Of a stretch of 64,000 nucleotides of DNA, positions 38,401 to 44,767 are shown in pieces. The notes below the pieces were generated by a model. The model saw nothing but the letters and a program-made list of their open reading frames with translations. It did not search any database and was not told the origin of the DNA. This stretch comes from Apostichopus japonicus. Lineage: Eukaryota > Echinodermata > Holothuroidea > Aspidochirotida > Stichopodidae. A program made the position numbers and the translations under genes. How positions within the stretch are numbered: position 1 is the stretch's first letter; each line of letters begins with the position of its first letter. The stretch lies in contig NC_092580.1 in NCBI RefSeq assembly GCF_037975245.1, positions 29,663,501 to 29,727,500 of the forward strand. The letters are read 5' to 3'.

Positions 38401-39178
38401 CCTCTCCACCTCTCCAACCCCATTGCAACTCATTACCCTCCCCCCCCCCTCCTCTATGAGCACTCCCTGGCAAGTTTTATCAGCTGTATGCCACTAATGT
38501 GCCTTATGCAAAATGCAAATGTATTTCGTTGTTTTTTTTTCTTCTTTTGTTCTCGTAATCATGATTTAAGTTAGATTTGTTAATAAGTTATATATCTTCA
38601 TTATTTTCAAAATAGTAAGCTACCAGTTGTTGCAGATCTTTGCCAACTTTAAGTAAATAAACCTAAATCTCCAATAGTCAGTGGGTTCTACAAGCTGCTA
38701 GTGTCTGCCGCGACCATGACATTAATACATTCCTGGTTCTTGTGGGAAATTCAGGGACATTTTGTCAAGAGGCATATCTGATCCAGTATACCTCTTGAAA
38801 TATCATCTGCTCTAAAAGCAAAGGAAAATTGTTATTTTGGCTGTAATAACAGACGTTGGTTACATCCCCTATATCCCCCCCCCTTCCATGCCCTGCCCAT
38901 ATTTCCACCCCAACAAACACCACAACATATTTTGTTACAAGGGATCCTGGTCACTGTTTCCTTGCTTTGTACATTCAGGTTTGGATAATCCATCCTTAGA
39001 CGAATGGACAGTTACGTCGGAATGGCATGGCATTCCGTATCAGTGGGAACCACTCAAGGTTGGGAAACCCTGTTCACAAGAAGAGCATCAAACGGGAGTC
39101 CGCATAGCCAGGGAAGAAGCTCTACGTCTTTCTCAGCATGAATGGGAATTAAAGGGCCTAGCTGATTGTGACTGCTGA
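17571..39178 (+). CDS. IL-17 receptor-like type I membrane protein lacking a SEFIR domain
   Basis: Twelve exons join in frame with GT-AG introns: 17571-17690, 23340-23397, 26292-26480, 27418-27560, 28845-28971, 29838-29888, 31088-31260, 31662-31754, 32984-33074, 34833-34961, 38062-38214, 38979-39178; 1527 nt, 508 residues. Order: signal peptide (about 1-22); Cys-rich N-terminus; a D1-like fibronectin-III domain (about 60-212); a linker with paired cysteines (NCTKLP...YFCTRP); a D2-like domain (about 230-348) ending in SPGMYMIV; a Pro/Ser/Thr stalk (349-391); one transmembrane helix (about 397-420); an 88-residue tail. The spacing of VLFDLRLL, GSQYLLRATTLP, the CTK...CTRP linker and TFSVWPDI follows the IL-17RD ectodomain pattern as I recall it. 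Several N-glycosylation sequons are present. No SEFIR domain is encoded. The family call is inference; alternatives are another FN3 cytokine-receptor-like protein, or a splice form of a longer gene. Confidence 0.72.
17691..20000. other. Intron 1 of receptor-like gene, left part
   Basis: No further exon with fitting phase and homology was seen in this part of the 5.6-kb first intron. A long C-run at 18417-18430 and ordinary AT-rich DNA are the only visible features. Confidence 0.5.
20001..20345. mobile_element. Foldback/MITE related to the 43223 element
   Basis: It starts with AGGCGTAGGAGCC and contains two inverted arms (about 20056-20121 and 20275-20334). Both arms carry ATATAACCA, TTTTTCGCGCGC and TTCAACATCTTAATGTGC, in opposite orientation. 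The GCGCGCTTCGCGCGC block is itself palindromic. The terminus and the TGTAACG.CTTGCCCG stretch match the reverse complement of the right half of the element at 43223-43714. Non-coding. Confidence 0.7.
21545..22820. mobile_element. 1.28-kb hAT-like element with perfect target duplication
   Basis: The ends are CATGGGCGGCGAT and, at the right, ATCGCCGCCCCTG: inverted repeats matching at 12 of 13 bases. An exact 8-bp duplication TTGATATA flanks it (21537-21544 and 22821-22828). The interior has repeated CCCCCCAATATTT blocks (about 21583, 21626, 21936, 21989, 22788), a possible nested insertion starting GGCGCGTAGCCAAGG at 22131, and two copies of the shared CGCGCCAAC module (about 21712-21820 and 22660-22763). 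No transposase is encoded. It lies in intron 1 of the receptor-like gene. Confidence 0.88.
23340..23397 (+). CDS. Receptor-like gene exon 2
   Basis: A 58-nt exon after TTCTTCAG, encoding FQNVTDNLECVLQRSKYLS and ending TCAG|GTGAGT in phase 1. It supplies an NVT sequon and one Cys. A second acceptor six bases downstream (TTTCAG at 23340-23345) would remove Phe-Gln in frame. Phase fits both neighbours, but the exon is short and has no independent homology. Confidence 0.65.
25585..25760 (+). repeat. tRNA-derived SINE, copy 1
   Basis: It contains a tRNA-like core at 25637-25710: an acceptor stem with 6 of 7 pairs, an A-box-like TAGCCTAGTGG, a perfect anticodon stem TCCGC/GCGGA with a 7-base loop, and a canonical B-box GGTTCGAATCC. 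The T stem is imperfect and there is an upstream leader and an AT-repeat tail, so this is a SINE rather than a functional tRNA. A second copy follows at 26073-26230. Confidence 0.75.
25761..25791 (+). repeat. (AT)n tail of SINE copy 1
   Basis: A run of alternating AT directly after the conserved SINE end. The second copy ends in the same kind of repeat. Confidence 0.85.
25832..26045. repeat. Perfect 98-bp inverted repeat with 18-bp spacer
   Basis: The left arm 25832-25929 and the right arm 25948-26045 are exact reverse complements over all 98 bases; the spacer is 25930-25947. It lies in the intron before exon 3 of the receptor-like gene, between two direct SINE copies and AT repeats. Transcribed, it would fold into a long perfect hairpin. 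Absence of any mismatch implies recent origin, active homogenisation or an assembly artefact. Confidence 0.97.
26073..26258 (+). repeat. tRNA-derived SINE, copy 2, with AT tail
   Basis: Same order as copy 1: the ACAGTGGAAT leader, the TAGCCTAGTGG A-box region, B-box GGTTCGAACCC, the TTTTTTCAC.GTTCTTGAT segment, and an AT-repeat tail. It differs by scattered substitutions and a short deletion in the leader. It ends about 30 bp before the exon 3 acceptor. Confidence 0.75.
26292..26480 (+). CDS. Receptor-like gene exon 3
   Basis: 189 nt (phase 1 in, phase 1 out) between CACCCGCAG and A|GTAAGT, encoding DGECPRITQ...FIGLNILFTL. It opens the D1-like domain; the final hydrophobic strand (GLNILFTL) corresponds to the first beta strand of the fibronectin-III fold. 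Confidence 0.78.
27418..27560 (+). CDS. Receptor-like gene exon 4
   Basis: 143 nt between CACTTCAG and CAG|GTAAGT. It encodes the GWDIDGVLFDLRLLKGG strand pair and an NSS sequon, comparable to the GFRVILEELK region of IL-17RD D1. Confidence 0.78.
27632..27945 (+). mobile_element. 3'-truncated copy of the 62129 hAT-like family
   Basis: It begins with the full left terminus CAGTGGCGGAGCGTCCATAC and follows the 62129 element through ATTGCGCTCTCAT and TTGACATTTGTCACATT. It then carries about 80 bp not present in the other copies and stops near ACCTATTTATTG without the right terminus. It lies in an intron, 71 bp after the exon 4 donor. Confidence 0.72.
28181..28383 (+). repeat. Two-copy tandem duplication, period 101 bp
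   Basis: The segment starting TCTGAGTGGGTCTATCCTAG at 28181 recurs with about 10% change at 28282. Both contain CTATATCGATGTTAAGTGGG. The CATTCTGAGTGRGT motif repeats within each copy. Intronic. Confidence 0.8.
28845..28971 (+). CDS. Receptor-like gene exon 5
   Basis: 127 nt between TCGATAG and A|GTAAGA, encoding the end of D1, including the LHPGSQYLLRATTLP strand that parallels ETDYFVKVVPFP in IL-17RD. Phase 0 in, phase 1 out. Confidence 0.78.
29838..29888 (+). CDS. Receptor-like gene exon 6 (interdomain linker)
   Basis: 51 nt between TTTTTCACAG and CTT|GTGAGT, encoding NCTKLPAWKKDYFCTRP. The two cysteines and aromatic spacing resemble the D1-D2 linker of IL-17 receptors. NCT is a glycosylation sequon. 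Confidence 0.72.
29889..31087. other. Intron 6 of receptor-like gene
   Basis: No exon with compatible phase is visible. A region at about 30340-30700 is unusually free of stops on both strands (66-75 codons), but I recognise no family in it. Confidence 0.4.
31088..31260 (+). CDS. Receptor-like gene exon 7 (start of D2)
   Basis: 173 nt between TTTCAAAG and ATA|GTAAGC. It encodes SPANWGSTIVVKPNTLDVTF followed by the YILYLILG strand: the PRNL...MQVSFD...FFYLHYKL pattern expected at the start of the IL-17R second fibronectin-III domain. Confidence 0.8.
31662..31754 (+). CDS. Receptor-like gene exon 8
   Basis: 31 codons between CTTTTCAG and GTA|GTAAGT, phase 0 both sides. It contains an NLT sequon and the HKFDVSSPGMYMIV strand, like VSPGDYIIEL in IL-17RD. 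Confidence 0.8.
32424..32477 (+). repeat. (AT)n microsatellite
   Basis: About 54 bp of nearly pure AT dinucleotides with a single C interruption, in intron 8 of the receptor-like gene. Confidence 0.92.
32984..33074 (+). CDS. Receptor-like gene exon 9 (end of D2)
   Basis: 91 nt between ATGACAG and A|GTAAGA, encoding VLPSPDDACIADTHWGGRMC and then LYDRLVVNLT. Two cysteines and an NLT sequon precede the stalk. Confidence 0.78.
33075..34832. other. Intron 9 of receptor-like gene
   Basis: AT-rich intron with a G-run at 33180-33193. No exon or bounded repeat was seen. Confidence 0.5.
34833..34961 (+). CDS. Receptor-like gene exon 10 (proline-rich stalk)
   Basis: 129 nt between GTTAAG and G|GTAAAG, in phase 1 on both sides. 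It encodes DRPSV, seven consecutive prolines, LPP, then a Ser/Thr-rich run (STTSTKIPSYHK...HHSSKPPDDTQA). This is a plausible extended, O-glycosylated membrane-proximal stalk. Another frame through the exon is longer but does not join its neighbours. Confidence 0.72.
34981..35190 (+). repeat. (ATTTT)n pentanucleotide array with T-runs
   Basis: About 150 bp of TTTTA repeats, then TTTA and poly-T, starting about 20 bp after the exon 10 donor. The long FILF-type frames across it are repeat artefacts. Confidence 0.92.
36082..36155 (+). repeat. Probable retroposon 3' tail (GTAAAGCGCC...)
   Basis: GTAAAGCGCCTCAGAG and AAGGCGCTATATAAAT followed by an (AAAT)n tail. This resembles the 3' ends of SINE/LINE families common in marine animals. 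A related motif in reverse orientation lies near 59765. Only the tail is recognisable. Confidence 0.5.
36402..37680 (+). repeat. Hierarchical 40-bp minisatellite
   Basis: The basic 40-bp unit is CCCTTCAAGATATGCCCTCC followed by CTGCTGTTACCCCCAGTACC. Variants (CAACATATG, CAAGAAATG, ACTGCCAG, CTATTACC) recur in fixed order, forming 200-bp higher-order units of five repeats (36822-37021 and 37022-37221, again from about 37422). A block of about 79 bp beginning CTCCAATCAA separates arrays and recurs near 36662, 37261 and 37660, giving spacings of 599 and 399 bp. All three forward frames are largely open because the unit lacks stops, which creates 265- and 301-codon ORFs of 40-residue repeats. These are not credible genes. 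Every unit carries a polypyrimidine tract and CAG, i.e. an acceptor-like site, inside intron 10 of the receptor-like gene. Confidence 0.95.
38062..38214 (+). CDS. Receptor-like gene exon 11 (transmembrane helix)
   Basis: 153 nt between TTTCTTCAG and T|GTAAGT, phase 1 both sides. DPDTP is followed by an uninterrupted hydrophobic run MLMIILVVVFLLLLCSVFAV and then CLLCY: a single transmembrane helix with several cysteines. It continues into a short juxtamembrane segment (SSDICSNMAFFHIMKDVICGK). Confidence 0.82.
38979..39178 (+). CDS. Receptor-like gene exon 12 (C-terminal tail)
   Basis: 200 nt after CATTCAG, ending in TGA at 39176-39178. It encodes LDNPSLDEWTVTSEWHGIPY and onward to ...EWELKGLADCDC. 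The tail is acidic and Trp-rich, with no SEFIR, TIR or death-domain pattern. Placement as the terminal exon rests on the stop codon and downstream poly(A) signals. Confidence 0.75.
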
Positions 39179-41620
39179 AGAAAAGATCATGAAGAACAGC
39201 TTAATTTTTGCATAATAGATCTTGCCATTTGAGGGACAAAAAGAAATAGAACATTTAGGTTTACTGTTGCATTCATAGAGTGTTTTCCTGGGAGATCCCA
39301 CCCTCCCTACAGGTCACCCCTCTCCATCTTCACTTCTCCCCTCCCCCCACTTAGCTCTGCTCTGCTCTCTAACTTACTGTCAAACATGAGTAATTAATTT
39401 GACACAAATGCCTCAATGGTGTTTACTGATTTGATGTCGCTAAAATTTTCTAGGTGAATTTTGAAGATGTGCAGGGACCATTATTTGAATTTCTAGCATA
39501 TTTGGGGGCAGTAGTAAAGACTCAGCTGAGGGCAGCTACATGAGCTAAATTTATTCTTCCATTTTGTGTTGAGAGTCAAAAGCGAATTTATGAATGCATC
39601 AATTTTCTTCTTTTCAAGTCATTATGATCACATTATAATTCTAGTTAAGAGTTGGTTGGTAGACACTACATCCTACCTCAAAAGGTAACCTAGGGAACAA
39701 ACGGATAAGTACTGTGTTCAGTATGTTGCTTGTATCATGAACCAGAAGTAGGAGTGCATCAATACATAATTTCAGGTTTTATTCATATCTATACTTCTGA
39801 ACATTTCTGACTCTGGAGTCAAGTTTAATAGCGATATGGGAGACTGTATTTATGTCTGTTATGGTGAAAACATATCTCAAATCTCCTTCAAGAACTACTC
39901 ATGTTGGAAAATGTGTACATGACTTGTCTCCATCAGTGGGTTTGAGCTGATGTCATGCAGTCGAGGCTGTTGCCACATGGATGAGAAAGATATAATGGAA
40001 TGACAGACAAATGAAGGATTTTGTGAGGAAGGATTTCAGGGGTGGATTTACCACTGAGTGTGAGGAGATTGAAGGCACCAACAGGTCAAGGGGTCAAAGG
40101 GGCACGCTGATGTCCTCGTAGTTGCTGTGCTATTTTCGTAATTGTCCAAGACGCCAAATGTGCTGCTCTTTTGATTAGACTGTTGTGCCACAGTCTGCCC
40201 CCTACTCCCCCTCCCTCCCCCCAGATTATGTATAATATGTACAATAACTTTTCTGCTTTTACTATTATTATTTTAATTTTTGTATTCTTTGCCCATTTTG
40301 TATTCTTTTTTCATGATCCTAACATTGCTGGTTCAGTGCCTTTTCAAGCCTATACCTACAACAGGTATATCGAACATATACCTCACCATATTCAAAACCT
40401 TGCAGGGCTTTGAAGAAAAGAAAGTCATTTGATAAGACATAGATGTTCCATTTCCATTCTTAGCATGGCCAGCATTTATTTTTATCTTTTTGTTACATGC
40501 CAGTCACTTGTTATACAACCATTGCACAGATTGTGTCTGTAAATAGTTTGTAAATACCATATCAAAAGGTTTCTTATTCATATGATCAAATCGATAAATC
40601 ATTTTTTTTTAAATAAAAAGTTCCTGAAAACCACTTTTTAATTTTGTACGCAAATGGCGACTCAAAGTGTAGCTCCTTCTGTAAAAGAGCATTGTGCTTA
40701 GCATATTGTCATTGAAAGTATAAACCAGTGGTACGTACTGATATAATTGCAATTAGAAAAATAATTGCATTTTGAAATATCTAATATTAGAAGAAAGGAT
40801 CAATATGTTTCTCTTCTTTTCTTGTAATTTGTGTGAAAAGAAAATATAAACAGCCTCTGAAAAATAACATAATCTTTCATCATCAAATAGACTAACCCTT
40901 CAAGTGATATTCAGTTTTGTTTTGATTTGTTTTTAACATTTTTGACCAGCATGAATGCTATATGTGATGGATCACAAAAATTATTTTCCTTTGCTCTATT
41001 ACAGACCTGATGTTCACCCCTTTTTTAATATTGATTATGAAAGTAATGAAAGGTGTCCTTTGTTTACGAATCACGCCTAATGGTAGTGTTCTACCTCTTG
41101 AGTAACTTTCTTGCCTTTACCACAAATCCACGCCACTTGCTATAGAATATGCAGACAGGAATTAGGGTCTATTCAAATATCCTCACTTTTTTTCATTATT
41201 TTGACCAGGAATTAACTGGTGTCAATTAGTCCGTACTAGCCATCGATTTGAGAGTGAACACCGGTTCACACATTGTTCCTGTTTGCTCCACCACCCTTAT
41301 ATTTCTTTTGTTTGAAAGCTATACGCACTGGCCGATAAACCCAGTGTCATTTTGGAACCTGAAATAGAGAGAGACCAAAGATCAATTTTTTGGTCGTTTA
41401 TTCATTTTCTGTGAGACTCCATGTACACAGAAATTTGTACCTCATTTTTACATTTGGAAATAGAAATGTCACATTTTTGTGGGAGGGGGGGGGTGGTCAT
41501 TGTTTGTAAATAATTTTGCAGCACTTTTAAGAGCTTTTCAAGTTACCATAGTAAATGCTATCTTTGGGATTTCCACTGCCCTTCCATTATTGGAAGTCTA
41601 TAAGTACAGAAATAAATAAA
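39179..41620 (+). other. Probable 3' UTR of the receptor-like gene and flank
   Basis: No coding signal. Candidate poly(A) signals are AATAAA at 40612-40617 and tandem AATAAA at 41611-41620. Which one is used cannot be told from sequence alone. Confidence 0.45.
40612..40617 (+). terminator. Candidate poly(A) signal, receptor-like gene
   Basis: AATAAA about 1.43 kb after the stop codon, preceded by a T-run. A second candidate lies at 41611-41620. Confidence 0.4.
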
Positions 41621-42692
41621 ACTAATCAAATGTAAAATTGAACTTGATTTGTAAAAGTTGTGTATGTTTGAATTATAATTTTTCCAAATATATCATTCCA
41701 TGTACAGTTTTGAAGAAATTTATATTCATGATTGGATATCATTTTGATATTTTCATTAATGGAGCTGTTAAGAATTTATATGAATTCAATCTTTGATAAA
41801 GGTCATCGATATAATTGCCCCAAAATTTGCTAATGGTCATTCACATTTGAACAAGCATGATTTTACTGCCAATCCCCCTGCCTCAATGTCTGAATCATTT
41901 GGGAAATTTGAAAAACATTTTATTGAAAATATTGAATTCAACAATTTTCGGGCAATATTAATGAACATTAAGATATCATTACTTAAAATTAAATACAGTT
42001 GGTCTGTCATGAAAATAGATGCACAGAAGAAACAAGGTGAACGATGTTTTATGTGTATTTTTCATCTTCAGCTTTTTTCTCCTTTTTTGTTATTTCATGA
42101 ACATGAAAACTAGGAAGCTTGATGTTCTCCTAGCAGTTAAAAGTGACCCCAATAAACTTGATTATTTTGCATGGTAAGGACATATCTCACCGTTCCCCAG
42201 TTGAAAGCAATTTTCGTATAAACTGTACTTTCGTGTCCGCCTTAAAAGAGGTAGTAGGCCTACTAGCAGTATGAGCAGTATCAATATCCTCGTTGTTTCG
42301 AGAAGAAAGTTTATGGAGTGTATTTTGTTTAGAAAATTGCCCCAACTTCTTGTTCCTTTATAGACGCATTGCATGTGATAACTATTTAAGAGATGGGAAC
42401 CCCTGACAACGTCAGTTTTGTTCCATAAGATGGTGTGGAGCAGACCTGACGAGAGCGTGATCTGGTGGAGGGAGACTACAACTCTACAACCCAGCGGATC
42501 AGAGTCAAGATGGGGACTGGTAATGTTTCCATGCTCAACCGGGTCCATATGGACCCCAGGGGGAATTGAAAGTCTTGGGGTGAATTGAGAAGAAAGGGGG
42601 ATGATGGCTGTTTAGAATGGGGATATCCCATCTAAGGAGCAGACTCCTCTGTAGTGGTAAGAAGGGTCCCATAAATCATTGATCTGAATACT
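41621..42692. other. Intergenic; contains an unexplained minus-strand ORF
   Basis: A 128-codon minus-strand frame (42162-42548, MDPVEHGNIT...) ends with a hydrophobic segment (ILILLILLVGLLPLL). I recognise no family, no second exon and no promoter, so it is not called as a gene. The rest is AT-rich and featureless. Confidence 0.35.
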
Positions 42693-44461
42693 CAGGGGCG
42701 TATCCAGGATTTTCTAATCCAGGGGGCGCGAATTACTATCTAAGCGGAGCGCCACCATCGGTTGGCGAGGAGCGTACAAGAAAATTTCTTGTTTTGAAAC
42801 CCCCCAGATGACCAGAAATGGCACTTCTCGGGCTTGACAATGACCAACCAGATGTACACTTTTACCTGAGAACCAAGTATTTCCTATTAATTTTGTTTTC
42901 ATCCATAACCTTTTTGAAGATTGTCACCAGTCACACATCATGTTCGACCTCATCGCATGTCCTGTGGATCATTGCTTTTGTATAGGTGATTCTACGTCGC
43001 GGCCCACAATACCCGAAAGCCCCACTTTTCAAGGTTTTAAGCCCATTATTTGTTCAGAATGTTGGTCAGGAAATTTTTGAAAATCCAGACACAGTTAATT
43101 TCTTGGTGTAGAAATATTGAAACCTCTTATAACGGCTATTATAAAACTTGGTTGAAGGTAATGAAAAATACCAGATATTTCCGATATCAGATTTCAGATA
43201 TTTCGAAACCGAACACTACACGCAATGGCGTAGGAGGCGGGGGCTACACCCCCCCCCCCCCCCCGCGCCCCAACCAAATTTGTTTTCCCTGAAAATTCGG
43301 GCAGTATGCTGAGAATTTTAGGGCACCTACTGAAAGAAAAATAAATTGCAATGATGTAGCTTAAGGTAATGAATAGTTTAAAAATTATCGCCTTGGTAAT
43401 TAAAATAAAGTTCTAAGCTTGTCCGACTAATTCGCAATTACTAATGTAAAAGAGAGTTTTGACATAATTGGACCTCCATGCTTTTTCCCTATCTACATAA
43501 GACATTTCTTTGTTTACTTTAGCATCCGGTGGTATACTGCGCAACCTTTACGGACCGTACGGTGCACGATGGCATGCGATGTAATAACCGATGCTTGCTT
43601 ATATGATATTGACATGAGCACGTTGAACGCGCGCTTCGCGCGCGAAAAATTTTGGTTATATTTTGCGGGCAAGCCGTTACAGCGCCCAAATCTAATTGGG
43701 CTCCTACGCCTTTGACTACACACATAGACAGTTTTGAGGCTGATATAATGTGATATCTGCTCTTTACTTTACAAATTCGAACAGGCGTGTATCGAGTAAT
43801 TTGCCAAGGGAGGGGCGAAGTCTGTAGGCAAACTATCTAAGCGTAGCGCCACCATGAGTTCTCGCGTACAAGAACTTTTTGACCGAAAATGCATCCCAGA
43901 TCGCTGGAAATGACACTTCCCAGGCCTTGTAAGTTGCATCTAAGCATTTTCTATTTTGAAAATTACTAGCGATATCATAAAGAAAATTTGCTCGGGGGGG
44001 GGGGGGAGCGGTCGCCCCTTCCCGAATTGCGTCATGTTTCCCGACGACTCGGTCGAGTTCAAGACCAGCCACAGTTGGTTAAGATAGACCATATATAGTA
44101 TATATATTGATACATTAGTGAGAGAGGAAAAATGAAAACGTCATAAATGGAGTTGTCGGTGTAAGGAGTAGGGTGAGGCGCACGTCCCCTCCGTAATCCT
44201 CGATCTGTCACTGGCTACCCTGTGTATGTAATAGGGATCAGCGCTATAATTATGACTGTTCCTTTTTCTCTTCCCGGTGTCTTGGCGTTTACCTTCTACT
44301 TTCTCCTTTTTCTCTCTTTCTTCTTTTTCTTTTCCCTTCCTTCCTCTCCTCCTTTACTTTTTTCCCCTCTTTTTCCCTTTTTTCTTCTCTTTTTTTCTCT
44401 CCTCTTTTTCTTACCCGGGGGGGGGCGCGCGCCCCCAACGCCCCCCCCGGATACGCGCCTG
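42693..44461. mobile_element. Composite transposon block upstream of HAUS7
   Basis: The left end is CAGGGGCGTATCCAGG and the right end is CGGATACGCGCCTG: inverted termini of the same type. The flanks do not give a clean target duplication, so this may be two related insertions rather than one. Inside are two minus-strand copies of the shared CGCGCCAAC module (about 42735-42833 and 43828-43931), a separate nested element (43223-43714), and a C/T-rich tract (44270-44415). Non-coding. It ends 237 bp before the HAUS7 start codon. Confidence 0.6.
43223..43714. mobile_element. Nested 492-bp MITE
   Basis: The termini are CAATGGCGTAGGAG and CTCCTACGCCTTTG, inverted with two mismatches. The flanks ACTACACG (43215-43222) and ACTACACA (43715-43722) match at 7 of 8 bases, indicating hAT-like insertion. 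The right half is the reverse complement of the start of the foldback element at 20001, including the palindromic GCGCGCTTCGCGCGC. Confidence 0.82.
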
Positions 44462-44639
44462 ATACTAGTAGCCTACTGTTATTTTCCATATGCAAGTATT
44501 ACAGAAAACGATGGACATTTTAGTTTGTGTATTGTAGAGTTAATCGTAACAGATAACAATGAATGAATAGTGATCGAATCGTAATATTTGGGGACGGGAT
44601 CGAATGAGGAAACACTTCTTAGGTGTGGAATCTGAGCGA

Positions 44640-44710
44640 AGCTTTCTAACTGCAGGAACTTTAGTTATAGGACGCCCTCTTCAAACGGGATTGGTAAAAT
44701 GGCGGAAATT
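44640..44710 (+). promoter_or_regulatory. HAUS7: HAUS7 start region with TISU/YY1-like motif
   Basis: The start codon lies in TAAAATGGCGGA, close to the YY1 and TISU (translation initiator of short 5' UTR) consensus SAASATGGCGGC. An inverted CCAAT (ATTGG) sits about 6 bp before it, and no TATA box is evident. This suggests a very short 5' UTR and a constitutive promoter. Inference from motif only. Confidence 0.5.
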
Positions 44711-44767
44711 TCAACACAGAAGAAAACACCATCATTTTGGGGGAAGTCTTTTAAAGAGCGATTAACG
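44699..44767 (+). CDS. HAUS7: HAUS7 exon 1
   Basis: 23 codons (MAEISTQKKTPSFWGKSFKE RLT) from the AAAATGGCG start to ACG|GTACAA, phase 0. The start is chosen for its strong context and because the next exon joins directly to the conserved GCP motif. Confidence 0.82.

Noticed and set aside
42693-44461. Single transposon with clean target duplication
   Set aside because: The termini are similar inverted repeats, but the flanks do not give a matching 8-bp duplication, so it is recorded only as a composite block.
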